A stretch of DNA of 64,000 nt from Mangrovimicrobium sp033283325 (GCA_033283325.1 JAWMQO010000004.1:447657-511656); one strand, 5' to 3'; counted from the first letter of the stretch, positions 33,641 through 41,208 are shown. Notes: generated from the sequence alone by a model not told the origin. Made by a program: numbers and translations.

Positions 33641-34522
33641 TCAGGCAGTTGCCTCTTCGGCGGCCGTCTGGCCGACGATGGACAGGTCTTCCTCGTCCAT
33701 GATGCCGAATTCCATCAGCAGGTCTTCCAGCTCGTCCATGGTGATGGGCGTGGGGATGACCAGTTTCTTGTTCTCGATGATCTTGTTGGCCAGGGCCCGG
33801 TACTCGTCGGACTGCTTGGCGGCAGGATCGTATTCGATACAAGTCATACGACGGATTTCAGCACGCTGTACCACGTTGTCGCGGGGGACGAAGTGGATCA
33901 TCTGGGTGCCCAGCTTTTCAGCCAGGGCGATGATCAGCTCGTCTTCGCGGTCGGTGTTACGGCTGTTGCAGATCAGGCCAGCCAGGCGGACGCCGCCAGA
34001 GTTGGCGTACTTCACGATGCCCTTGGAGATGTTGTTGGCTGCGTACATAGCCATCATCTCGCCGGATACCACGATGTAGATTTCCTGGGCCTTGTTCTCG
34101 CGAATCGGCATGGCGAAACCACCGCATACCACGTCGCCCAGTACGTCGTAGAAAACGAAGTCGATGTCGTCTTCATAGGCGCCTTCCTCTTCGAGGAAGT
34201 TGATGGCGGTGATTACACCGCGGCCTGCACAGCCCACGCCGGGCTCCGGACCACCGGATTCAACACAGCGGACGTCGCCGTAACCGGTCTTGAGTACATC
34301 TTCCAGTTCCAGGTCTTCCACGGTGCCCGCTTCAGCGGCCATTTCCATGATGGTGTTCTGGGCCTTGGAGTGAAGGATAAGACGAGTAGAGTCAGCCTTC
34401 GGGTCGCAGCCCACGATCATTACTTTCTTGCCGGCTTCTGCCAGGGCAGCTACCAGGTTCTGGGTGGTGGTGGATTTACCGATACCGCCCTTACCGTAAA
34501 TTGCACATTGACGCATTGCCAT
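33641..34522 (-). CDS. nifH: Nitrogenase Fe protein (dinitrogenase reductase)
   Basis: 293 aa. P-loop GKGGIGKSTTT, switch I CDPKADSTR, and [4Fe-4S] ligands C98 and C133. R101 (GCAGRG) corresponds to the ADP-ribosylation site of other NifH proteins. Very close in sequence to A. vinelandii NifH (MAMRQCAIYGKGGIGKS). The start MAMRQ at 34522 is chosen against a 20-codon extension. First gene of the operon nifH-D-K-T-Y-DUF6129-like-LRV. Confidence 0.99.
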   Translation of the reverse strand: MAMRQCAIYGKGGIGKSTTTQNLVAALAEAGKKVMIVGCDPKADSTRLILHSKAQNTIMEMAAEAGTVEDLELEDVLKTGYGDVRCVESGGPEPGVGCAGRGVITAINFLEEEGAYEDDIDFVFYDVLGDVVCGGFAMPIRENKAQEIYIVVSGEMMAMYAANNISKGIVKYANSGGVRLAGLICNSRNTDREDELIIALAEKLGTQMIHFVPRDNVVQRAEIRRMTCIEYDPAAKQSDEYRALANKIIENKKLVIPTPITMDELEDLLMEFGIMDEEDLSIVGQTAAEEATA

Positions 34523-34621
34523 TTTGAGTTCCCTCCGTTTCATCAAGCGAAAATCGCCGTGAATGCTTCGAGTGACAGCCAACGGCCAATAGCGCGCACA
34601 CTGCCCCTACACCGGTCTAGG

Positions 34622-34637
34622 TGCAGGCTTTGTGCCA
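34622..34637 (-). promoter_or_regulatory. Sigma-54 promoter of nifHDK
   Basis: Minus-strand TGGCACAAAGCCTGCA, GG-N10-GC with perfect TGGCAC; 100 bp before the nifH ATG. Confidence 0.88.
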
Positions 34638-34654
34638 GCGCCGCCCATTTAGGT

Positions 34655-34669
34655 TAAGTAACTGTTTTT
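34655..34669 (-). promoter_or_regulatory. 15-bp motif shared with nifB, upstream of the nifH promoter
   Basis: Minus-strand AAAAACAGTTACTTA. The identical 15 bases occur upstream of the nifB promoter (46666-46680). The distance from the -24 box is 18 bp here and 7 bp there, 11 bp (about one helical turn) apart. Confidence 0.5.
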
Positions 34670-34734
34670 TAAGGATTAAAATTTTATTTGTTGCGATGGG
34701 TGCCAGGTGTTTGTTGCGACAATCCCGTAGCGAA

Positions 34735-34750
34735 TGTCGCAATAACAACA
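34735..34750. promoter_or_regulatory. NifA box for nifH (and the SIR2-like gene)
   Basis: TGT-CGCAATAACA-ACA, about 131 bp upstream of the nifH start and 187 bp upstream of the divergent SIR2-like start. A half-matching TGT-CGCAAATGCT-GCA follows near 34815. Confidence 0.8.
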
Positions 34751-34903
34751 GCTTTTGTGAGGTTTAAATCGACAAGCCCATGCCTTCCAAAGGCAGTGTT
34801 TATTTTGTCGCAAATGCTGCAAAACCCTGCGAAAAGCTGACCGCGATTCGCGAGTGTCGTTTTTGCTCCAAGTCTTAATCCCCAAAAATCAATCGCTTAG
34901 GCG

Positions 34904-34919
34904 TGGCGTGAAAATTGCG
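34904..34919 (+). promoter_or_regulatory. Sigma-54 promoter of the SIR2-like gene
   Basis: TGGCGTGAAAATTGCG, GG-N10-GC with ATTGCG at -12; 84 bp before the ATG. Confidence 0.75.
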
Positions 34920-35003
34920 AAGTAACAAAGAAGCCAAAGCAGGCGCGGCGCCCCCCGGCGGGCACGGCTGCCACCAGACATCGACTAGCGTAGAGAGGAC
35001 GTC

Positions 35004-35849
35004 ATGAGCGACACACAAACCCTGAACCAGATCATCGAAGGCATCAACAGCGGCGCGGTGGTCCCCTACCTGGGCCCCGGCGTACTGAAGGGCGTGACCG
35101 AGCGGGCCAGCGGCAACCCGATACCGGCGGACAGCGAAAGCCTGATCCTCGCCATGAACAAAGGTACGCCGATGGCGCCCAAACTGATGTATGAGTTCCC
35201 GCGCGCTGCGATGAACCTGGAACAGAAAAAAGGACGCAAATTTATCGAGCGTTTCCTCACCGATACCTATGGTGAGACCGAGTACAGCGAATCACCTTTT
35301 CACCGCTGGCTCGCCCAGCTCGAGTTGCCCTATGTTATCGATATCAACCGCGACACCCAGTTACAGGCTTTCTATGCACAACGGCCCCACACCCTGGTGG
35401 TCGGCCTGGCACGTATTGCGGGGACCGATTACCGTTTCAAGATCTACGAGTTCTCGGAAGGTGCCTACCGCGAAGTACAGCTGGGCGACGTGAACAAGGC
35501 GCTGCCGGTTCTGTTCAAGCCCATGGGCACCCCGCTGCCCGAGCCGAACTACATTGCCTCGGACGCGGACTACGTGGACTACATCACCGAACTGATGGGC
35601 GGCTTCGCCATCCCCTCTTTCCTCAAGGAATACCGCCTGGGGAAAAAATACGTTTTCCTCGGTATGCGTATGCAACGCGACACCGAGCGCATGGTGCTGT
35701 CGGACATCATCTACGGCGCGCCGGAGCATGCCGGCTGGGCTCTGATCCCCGATCCCAACGAAAAGGAAAAGCGTTTCTGCGCGAAGAAAGGGTTGGAAAT
35801 CGTCGAAGCGGACTGGGAAAGTCTCCTCGGGGAACGGCAGGCGGCCTGA
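35004..35849 (+). CDS. SIR2-like protein divergent from nifH
   Basis: 281 aa, cytoplasmic. A SIR2_2-type Rossmann core is suggested by INSGAVVPYLGPGVLKGV near the N-terminus (in place of the classical GAGxS), PYVIDINRDTQLQ, LPVLFKPMGTPLPEPNYIASDADYVDYI and KKYVFLGMRMQRDTERMV. Relatives bind NAD+; some are NADases in phage defence, others are ADP-ribosyl or deacylase enzymes. Here a NifA-type promoter and the position next to nifH point to a role in nitrogen fixation, perhaps NAD-linked control. The RBS (GAGAGGAC) is good. It is monocistronic, with a strong terminator after it. Confidence 0.78.
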   Translation: MSDTQTLNQIIEGINSGAVVPYLGPGVLKGVTERASGNPIPADSESLILAMNKGTPMAPKLMYEFPRAAMNLEQKKGRKFIERFLTDTYGETEYSESPFHRWLAQLELPYVIDINRDTQLQAFYAQRPHTLVVGLARIAGTDYRFKIYEFSEGAYREVQLGDVNKALPVLFKPMGTPLPEPNYIASDADYVDYITELMGGFAIPSFLKEYRLGKKYVFLGMRMQRDTERMVLSDIIYGAPEHAGWALIPDPNEKEKRFCAKKGLEIVEADWESLLGERQAA

Positions 35850-35860
35850 TTCCGGAAATG

Positions 35861-35887
35861 AAAAGGCCCACCTCTGTGGGCTTTTTC
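35861..35887. terminator. Bidirectional terminator after the SIR2-like gene
   Basis: AAAAGGCCCAC (35861-35871), loop CTCT, GTGGGCTTTTT (35876-35886). A- and T-runs on both sides serve both the plus gene and the convergent minus operon. Confidence 0.85.
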
Positions 35888-35888
35888 A

Positions 35889-36170
35889 TCAATCGCTCTC
35901 ACCCCAGAGGTATTCGTCGATCTCGCGCATCATAAAGGGGTTACTGCCAATCCCCCTGGCAATTTCCTGCGCTTCCGCGGCATCGTAACCATTGAGATCG
36001 AACTGCAGGATACCGCTGGGAAAGCCATCGTACATGAGGCGCACTGAAAGGAGCCACAGACCCTCGCCTTTCGGCGCCAGGTTGACCGCCGCCATCAATT
36101 CGCCTTCCAGGTGGACTATCAGGTCCAGCGTACCGGCGGCAGCTTTTTCAGCGTTCTCAGCAGGCGCCAT
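35889..36170 (-). CDS. Small protein, last gene of the unknown nif-linked operon
   Basis: 93 aa from MAPAENAEKA at 36170, overlapping the upstream stop by 14 bases; a longer frame to 36206 exists. Pattern: LDLIVHLEGELMAAVNLAPKGEGLWLLSVRLMYDGFPSGILQFDLNGYDAAEAQEIARGI, a compact alpha/beta protein without Cys. No family recognised. Confidence 0.6.
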   Translation of the reverse strand: MAPAENAEKAAAGTLDLIVHLEGELMAAVNLAPKGEGLWLLSVRLMYDGFPSGILQFDLNGYDAAEAQEIARGIGSNPFMMREIDEYLWGESD

Positions 36171-36531
36171 TGCCCAGGCCAAAGTGAGCCGCCAGTATTT
36201 CGGCAAGCCGTGTCACGGAAAGGTCCTCGTAGGTCTCGTAAGTCGGGCCGCGGCCGTCCACCGAGGGAAACTCCAGGTGTACTCCGGAACGCCCCTCCGC
36301 CTGGCCGTGCACATGCAGGTAGGCGCGCAATCCGGCTTCCCTGGGATGGCTCAGGTAGATCCCGTCCGCATGACTACGCATGGCCGCATCCACCTGCCAT
36401 TGAATGCCCTCGATATCACTGGCGATACGTATCAACAGGCTCTTGATGCGCGTACTCTTGCGCAGGGTCCAGGGATTGAGCGGCCGTTGTGAGACCTCCG
36501 GTGTATTGAAAAAACTGTCCAACCACATCAT
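36157..36531 (-). CDS. Unknown protein of the nif-linked accessory operon
   Basis: 124 aa: MMWLDSFFNTPEVSQRPLNP at the start, then WTLRKSTRIKSLLIRIASDIEGIQWQVDAAMRSHADGIYLSHPREAGLRAYLHVHGQAEGR and a helical C-terminus ending in NGAC. No Cys motif or signal peptide. Start codons at 36531 and 36528 are both possible. Unrecognised; coupled to its neighbours by overlap and a 12-base gap. Confidence 0.6.
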   Translation of the reverse strand: MMWLDSFFNTPEVSQRPLNPWTLRKSTRIKSLLIRIASDIEGIQWQVDAAMRSHADGIYLSHPREAGLRAYLHVHGQAEGRSGVHLEFPSVDGRGPTYETYEDLSVTRLAEILAAHFGLGNGAC

Positions 36532-36543
36532 GACCAGTCTCCT

Positions 36544-36855
36544 TCACTGCCGCCCCTGGCTTTCCAGCCAACTGGCGTAGCCACCCTGCACACTGAATAC
36601 GTTCTGGAAACCGAAGTTGCCAAACAATTCCGCCAGATGCTCGCTGCTGTGTCCGTGGTAGCAGTAGATGACCAGGTTCGTGTCCTTGTCCGCCTTCCTG
36701 ATCAGCGACTCGACCAGTTCATCGTGGGCATGCATCGCGTTCTCGATATGGCCCGCGCGGTAATCGTGCACCTGCCGGCAATCCAGCAAAAGCGAGTTTT
36801 CTGCTGCCAGTAATCCCGGCATATCACCCACGCTTACAGTTTGAAATTTTTTCAT
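36544..36855 (-). CDS. Single-domain rhodanese (nif-linked sulfurtransferase)
   Basis: 103 aa. Active-site loop CYHGHSS with C65, preceded by LLLDCRQVHDYRAGHIENAMHA and followed by FGNFGFQNVFSVQGGYASWLES. The family moves sulfane sulfur; A. vinelandii has RhdN in its nif region. The ATG at 36855 is chosen because AGGAG lies ten bases in front; an ATG eight codons upstream lacks this. Confidence 0.88.
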   Translation of the reverse strand: MKKFQTVSVGDMPGLLAAENSLLLDCRQVHDYRAGHIENAMHAHDELVESLIRKADKDTNLVIYCYHGHSSEHLAELFGNFGFQNVFSVQGGYASWLESQGRQ

Positions 36856-36888
36856 CGGTACCTGGCTCCTATGCGACATTCGACCTGT

Positions 36889-37386
36889 TCAATCATCGTG
36901 CAATCGTTGTGCCATCTCCAGTACGACGCTGCCACCGACCTGGTCCCGGGGATCGAGCGTCGCCAGCCTGGCCAGCACCGCGTTCGCCGTCGCCAGGTCA
37001 CCCTTGCGCAGGGATACAAATCCCATTGCCTTCATCGCGTACAGGTAGTGGCGGACAGCGCCCTCGGCCGGGAACCAGGCTGCACTGTCGCTGTCGAGGC
37101 GACGCCAGTCGGCGTCGAAACCTTCGCGCGACGCGGCCGCGGCCAGTACGCAGCGGATCAGGGCAAGCGACTGGTCGAAGCGGTTGCTGTAGGCATACAA
37201 CTTGTACAAGGCCACCAGGATTTCCAGGCTTTCCGGCATTGCCTCGCGGGCCTGGAGCAGGAGTTGCTCGGCACTCTCCCACTCCTGGCTGACATCGAGA
37301 TCCGCCCGCAGCAGTTGCTGCAGCGCAATGGGAACTACGGCATCCCCCTGCCGCGGGGTTTCATCGAGCAGATCACGCAGTTGCAT
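36889..37386 (-). CDS. TPR-like helical protein, paralogue of the gene at 6018
   Basis: 165 aa: SAEQLLLQAREAMPESLEILVALYKLYAYSNRFDQSLALIRCVL, then AEGAVRHYLYAMKAMGFVSLRKGDLATANAVLARLATLDPRDQVGGSVVLEMAQRL. The same helix order and key residues as the 180-aa protein in the nifUSV operon. A parallel duplication of an assembly or chaperone subunit is likely. Overlaps the upstream gene by 14 bases. Confidence 0.7.
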   Translation of the reverse strand: MQLRDLLDETPRQGDAVVPIALQQLLRADLDVSQEWESAEQLLLQAREAMPESLEILVALYKLYAYSNRFDQSLALIRCVLAAAASREGFDADWRRLDSDSAAWFPAEGAVRHYLYAMKAMGFVSLRKGDLATANAVLARLATLDPRDQVGGSVVLEMAQRLHDD

Positions 37387-37735
37387 GCTCTACCTCCTGC
37401 AGGGAAAACAGCCCCTGTTCGCGAATCATCCGCTTGAAGCCCTTCATCACCGGGCGCGAAATTACCGTCTCCGCCAGGACCCGGTGTTCGTAGATGACTT
37501 CACGCAGCGCGGGGTCCGGGTTCGTCCCTGCGCGCTGGATAAGCTCCCTCGCCTCCACCCCCAGTTTTTCTCCACTGCGCTCACCCAGGGCGTGGTAGAG
37601 CTGTGCCATCACCCGCTTCTCCTCGCCGCGCATCTTACATTTGCCGTCGAGGATTTTGAGCATCACGGCGATAGCGCAATCCACGTGCACCGGCGCCAAG
37701 GGGTGCGCCTGCAACCACTGCTCCACGGCGTTCAC
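37373..37735 (-). CDS. Unknown 120-aa protein of the accessory operon
   Basis: Starts with GTG (37735) in a GTGA overlap with the SagB-like stop, then NAVEQWLQAHPLAPVHVDCAIAVMLKILDGKCKMRGEEKRVMAQLYHALGERSGEKLGVEAR and IYEHRVLAETVISRPVMKGFKRMIREQGLF. Mostly helical, two Cys. The 254-codon open frame reaching 38137 is rejected because its N-terminal part is antisense-like and lies within the SagB-like gene. Not recognised. Confidence 0.6.
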   Translation of the reverse strand: MNAVEQWLQAHPLAPVHVDCAIAVMLKILDGKCKMRGEEKRVMAQLYHALGERSGEKLGVEARELIQRAGTNPDPALREVIYEHRVLAETVISRPVMKGFKRMIREQGLFSLQEVEHATA

Positions 37736-39408
37736 CGGCGTCGCTCCGAATAAGCCGGCATGGTGATGATGCGCGGGTCGTGCAGGGCGCCGCCGATGGT
37801 GAAGTGATAGAGGCTCTGCAAAGCATCGCCTTCGATACCCAGCAATTCGTGCACCGCGTCGTCGAAAAAGCACCCTATACCGGTACCCTGCAGGCCGATA
37901 CCCTCCGCTTCGAGATACAGGGCCTGGCCGAGCGCACCCGCTTCCCAGAACAGTTCCCGGTAGCGCCAGGGAGCATCCTCGAGCTGCCCGGAAAACTCCG
38001 CCAGCATGCCGAGGCTGAATGCGCCATTGCCGGCAATCGCCTGCTGGCAACAAAGTTTGGCCGCGGTGCGTTCCGCCTTTGCGCTGATCAGGCGATAAAA
38101 CGGCAAGTGGGCGGGAGCCTGCCCGACCCGTTCCCACTCGAAGGACTCGCGCATTTCACTGCGCAGCAGGGCCTCACCGTTCGCGCTGCGCGGCAGTACG
38201 TAAAGGCCCGGCGCAAGTCCTTCCACCCGGTGCACGAAGAAGACGCAGTGCACTGAAGCCGGCCCCGGCAGGACCGCCCAGGGGGCTTGTTCAGGGCGCG
38301 GCAGGAGGTGGTCCAGCAGGGTGAAGAACTCGTTCATCCCGATGTCGGTCACCCCGTCGTAGGCTTGTGCGGAGCGCCGCTGGAGCGCCAGCCGGTAGAG
38401 CGGTTCGCGATATTCCGCCGCCAGCGCTGACGGCAGCTTTTCGCCATCCACCTTTGCTTCAGCAGCCCGCTGCGTACCCTCGCGACGCACCTGTTCGGCC
38501 ACCTGCGCGATGACCGGCCAGCTGTAAAAATGGTGGCGATCCAGCAGTTCAGCGGCGCCGTGCCAACTGCCGCCCGCCGCGGCCCGCTGCAACCGCCCTG
38601 GAATGTCGTCTCCCACAGTGCCCCCGTTACCGGTATGCACCCGTAACAGGCACTCGCCCCACTCCTCCTCACCGGCGATGAAATCCGCATCCCGGTCGAG
38701 GCCGAGCACTGCCTCGAGGGCGGCGTCCGCTACAGGCAGGTATTCCAGCTGCCAGCCCAGCGGTGCGGCGGCACATGCGAGCGCGGCCAGAGCATGACCG
38801 ATATCCAGCTGGCAATAACGGTAGGCGCGCTCGCCGTATTTCCAGGCCTCGCGCCAGTGAATGCTGGACAAGCCGATATAGATACCGGCGGGCAAGCGGG
38901 CGTCACGGGAGAACTCGCAGCGCAGTTCCAGTGCGTGGTGCTCGGGCCGGTAGTGGTAGACCCCGTCCGCACAGCCCTCGACACCACTCATGACCAGGTA
39001 GGCTTCGGTGGGATGCAGGTTGCCACTGGACGGATTACAACGCAGCGACCAGCGCGATCCGCCGTACTGCTTCCAGGCGGACAGTGCCAGGGAATGTCGA
39101 AGCCACAGGGCAATCGCCTCGAGCCCCAGTCCCAGCGACGGCGGATTCCGTCCCAGCCAGAGATCGGACAGGCTGTAGGCCTGCAGCTGGGCGAGCGCCT
39201 CTCCCTGCTCCTTGAGCGCAGACAGGCTTAACTGCAGTTGCGCCGTTCCGGAAAAGTGGCGGAACGGGTTCGGTTGCTGCTCCCAGTCGATCGTATCCGG
39301 TCCCCGGGCATACGCGTCCATCCGGTGTTTACTTCGCTGGTGGTAGGAGAAGACATCGACCGGCGCCTCGTCTTCCACGCCCACCTGCGGCGCGCCGCGC
39401 AGGTTCAT
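37732..39408 (-). CDS. SagB/ThcOx-type dehydrogenase with two nitroreductase domains
   Basis: 558 aa. The N-terminal half has the flavin-binding signature RCNPSSGNLHPTEAYLV plus YRYCQLDIGHALAALACAA. The C-terminal half repeats the fold, with LALQRRSAQAYDG, LFWEAGALGQALYLEAEGIGLQGTGIGCFFDDAVHELLGI and YHFTIGGALHDPRI. SagB enzymes oxidise azolines with FMN in peptide maturation. No YcaO or precursor peptide gene is seen here, so another FMN redox reaction is likely. It overlaps both neighbours by four bases in a NifA-controlled operon. Confidence 0.85.
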   Translation of the reverse strand: MNLRGAPQVGVEDEAPVDVFSYHQRSKHRMDAYARGPDTIDWEQQPNPFRHFSGTAQLQLSLSALKEQGEALAQLQAYSLSDLWLGRNPPSLGLGLEAIALWLRHSLALSAWKQYGGSRWSLRCNPSSGNLHPTEAYLVMSGVEGCADGVYHYRPEHHALELRCEFSRDARLPAGIYIGLSSIHWREAWKYGERAYRYCQLDIGHALAALACAAAPLGWQLEYLPVADAALEAVLGLDRDADFIAGEEEWGECLLRVHTGNGGTVGDDIPGRLQRAAAGGSWHGAAELLDRHHFYSWPVIAQVAEQVRREGTQRAAEAKVDGEKLPSALAAEYREPLYRLALQRRSAQAYDGVTDIGMNEFFTLLDHLLPRPEQAPWAVLPGPASVHCVFFVHRVEGLAPGLYVLPRSANGEALLRSEMRESFEWERVGQAPAHLPFYRLISAKAERTAAKLCCQQAIAGNGAFSLGMLAEFSGQLEDAPWRYRELFWEAGALGQALYLEAEGIGLQGTGIGCFFDDAVHELLGIEGDALQSLYHFTIGGALHDPRIITMPAYSERRR

Positions 39409-39662
39409 GCAAGCGGTTCGGCGCTGATCTCTTCGGCCAGGCAGGCGACGGGCGGACCCGGTTCGCCAGCCTCGGTGCGAAAGCTCACCAGGAACAGTTC
39501 TGTGTCCGGTTCCAGTTCGACATAACCGGTGTTGAGCAGCATGCCCATGGTGCCGGGTTTGGCGAATACTTCACCCGGCTCGCAGCCCGGCACCGAACCG
39601 TCGTTGATGATAGTCGTCGCAGCGAAAACCGCGTCGCCCTTTTGCAGATTGGCGTGTTGCAT
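39405..39662 (-). CDS. Short NifZ-family protein
   Basis: 85 aa: LQKGDAVFAATTIINDGSVPGCEPGEVFAKPGTMGMLLNTGYVELEPDTELFLVSFRTE. The IxNDGSxPG...GxxGMLxxTGY pattern matches one NifZ repeat, about half the length of nifZ at 5156-5650. RBS GGGAGA. It overlaps the SagB-like start by four bases. Likely an additional MoFe maturation factor. Confidence 0.75.
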   Translation of the reverse strand: MQHANLQKGDAVFAATTIINDGSVPGCEPGEVFAKPGTMGMLLNTGYVELEPDTELFLVSFRTEAGEPGPPVACLAEEISAEPLA

Positions 39663-39712
39663 GACTTTCTCCCTTGGCCTGCCTTGGCTTGCCTGAGTAT
39701 CGAGGGTAGTGC

Positions 39713-40270
39713 CTAGACAGCGCCCCAGGCTTCGCGCTTCTCGTTGGTGGTGGCGGCCAGCAGGTCATCGTAGCTCTTCACTGCGCCTTTACCGCTGTAG
39801 GACTTCATCTCCTGGTACAGGGTGTACACCTTGTCCGCGGGGCTTTGTCCCTTGAAATCGCTCTTTTCCAGGGCGAGCTCGTCGATGGCCTCATTCCAGC
39901 ACACGCCCTGTACCAGCGGGATGATGGTAATGGTGCTGCCTTCATACTCGAAGAGGGCGCGCTCACTGGCGTTCACCACGAACAGCATGACCGGCGCGCC
40001 GGGAGCGAGATCGCCGCCGAAACGCTCGAGGAATTGGCTCAGCATGTCGACGCGGTCGAGGCTGCCGATCAGCATCTCGACTTTTTCACCGGCAAGGATC
40101 ACCGCGCCCCGAAGTACCTCCTCGGGCGGATTGGGATGGCCCTTGTCATCGAGGCCGCCGTCAATGATGACGAGATCGCCGCGATAGCTGCTCAGGCCGG
40201 GCTGGCTGGTGGCATCGCAAAAATTGGTATTGAAAAGCAGGTTGTCTGACTTGTACTGGTCCAGAATCAC
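39713..40270 (-). CDS. Unknown 185-aa protein, first gene of the accessory operon
   Basis: GTG start at 40270 with a near-perfect AGGAGG seven bases upstream; the ATG frame to 40351 would run over the promoter. Contains YRGDLVIIDGGLDDKGHPNPPEEVLRGAVILAGEKVEMLIGSLDRVDMLSQFLERF, APVMLFVVNASERALFEYEGSTITIIPLVQGVCWNEAIDELAL and a helical tail. One Cys in FNTNFCDATS and one in QGVCWNE. Cytoplasmic; no family recognised. Preceded by a sigma-54 promoter and a NifA box, so it is part of the nif regulon. Confidence 0.68.
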   Translation of the reverse strand: MILDQYKSDNLLFNTNFCDATSQPGLSSYRGDLVIIDGGLDDKGHPNPPEEVLRGAVILAGEKVEMLIGSLDRVDMLSQFLERFGGDLAPGAPVMLFVVNASERALFEYEGSTITIIPLVQGVCWNEAIDELALEKSDFKGQSPADKVYTLYQEMKSYSGKGAVKSYDDLLAATTNEKREAWGAV

Positions 40271-40346
40271 GGGAGACCTCCTCTGTGCGCAGGTGTAGGC
40301 CGGCGGGCGGATGGCAAATCCGCCGGCAAGCTCGTAGGTCATGAGT

Positions 40347-40362
40347 GGCAATCTCCGTGCCG
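40347..40362 (-). promoter_or_regulatory. Sigma-54 promoter of the eight-gene accessory operon
   Basis: Minus-strand CGGCACGGAGATTGCC, GG-N10-GC with GGCACG and TTGC; 77 bp before the GTG start. Confidence 0.77.
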
Positions 40363-40434
40363 AAAGCAGTCAGGAAAATTTACTGCTATGAATCAGCTGC
40401 TTAGAACATCGAGTGTGAGAGGAAGCAGGAGTTT

Positions 40435-40450
40435 TGTCGCATCTGCGACA
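40435..40450. promoter_or_regulatory. NifA box between the accessory operon and DUF2750
   Basis: TGT-CGCATCTGCG-ACA, nearly symmetric. About 106 bp from the minus start and 208 bp from the plus start. Confidence 0.82.
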
Positions 40451-40624
40451 GGCTTTTGGCGGCGCCGAATTGCAGCAAACACGACAATATTCCAGGCCGG
40501 ATGTCCTCGCCTCCGGTTGGTAAGAAACCCGACATCAGGCCAAACCCTTGATTTACCAGTGCTGCCGGTAGCCGGCGTCAGCCGGCCGACCGACACCGAT
40601 CAGGGAGACCAGCAAGCACACATG

Positions 40625-40640
40625 TGGATTGAATATTGCA
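40625..40640 (+). promoter_or_regulatory. Sigma-54 promoter of the DUF2750-reductase operon
   Basis: TGGATTGAATATTGCA, GG-N10-GC with a perfect TTGCA -12 but a weak -24; 47 bp before the GTG start. Confidence 0.6.
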
Positions 40641-40686
40641 AGGCTTGATACCGATGCGATGCCGCAGTGAATGGAGAGGATCTGTC

Positions 40687-41091
40687 GTGCGATACAGCCC
40701 CTATACCGCAGAAACCGCCGCCGTCACCGAAATGAGTGAGTCCCAGTTGCTCGAGTATTTTCTTACCCGGGTGTTCGAGACCGAAGAGGTCTGGAGTCTC
40801 GACGATGGCTGCGAATGGGTGATGCGTGAAGACGATGGCCAGTGGATCATGCCCCTGTGGCCCTACCGGCAGTTCGCCGAAACAGCCGCCGCGACATGGT
40901 CCGGTTGCGTACCCAGCGCGGAATCACTGGAGGACTTCGTCTACCAGACCCTGGGGGCGCTGATGGAGGAGGACACTCTGCTGGAAGTCATGGGTGAACC
41001 CGGCCGGCCCGGCTGTCTGGTGTCGCCCCAGCGGCTGCACGATATCTTCACCGGCATGATGAATGCGGGCGAATACACCCTGGATAGCTAA
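40687..41091 (+). CDS. DUF2750 family protein
   Basis: 134 aa, GTG start behind AGAGGA. Family pattern: MSESQLLEYFLTRVFETEEVWSLDDGCEWVMREDDGQWIMPLWPYRQFAETAA...SLEDFVYQTLGALMEEDTLLEVM. Small soluble acidic protein with no known function. It is followed after 117 bases by a ferredoxin reductase gene without an obvious own promoter, so both are probably co-transcribed under NifA control. Confidence 0.78.
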   Translation: MRYSPYTAETAAVTEMSESQLLEYFLTRVFETEEVWSLDDGCEWVMREDDGQWIMPLWPYRQFAETAAATWSGCVPSAESLEDFVYQTLGALMEEDTLLEVMGEPGRPGCLVSPQRLHDIFTGMMNAGEYTLDS

Positions 41092-41208
41092 ACATTATAA
41101 AAGCGGGGGTTTACAGGGGGCTGCGCCCGGCGTAACGTGAATACTGTTCCGGTCGCCCACCGGACACTGTCCAGCCCGTATACCGTACCCCTGCACAGCG
41201 AGAGTGAT

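Noticed and set aside
34881..34900. CCCAAAAATCAATCGCTTAG as an IHF site for nifH
   Set aside because: Only a partial match to WATCAA-N4-TTR and on the far side of the NifA box; not convincing.
37736..38137. N-terminal extension of orf120
   Set aside because: It lies wholly inside the SagB-like gene in another frame; the GTG at 37735 with GTGA overlap is the natural start.
40456..40474. TTTGGCGGCGCCGAATTGCA as a plus-strand sigma-54 promoter
   Set aside because: GG to GC spacing is 12 or 9; the element at 40625 has the right spacing and lies closer to the gene.
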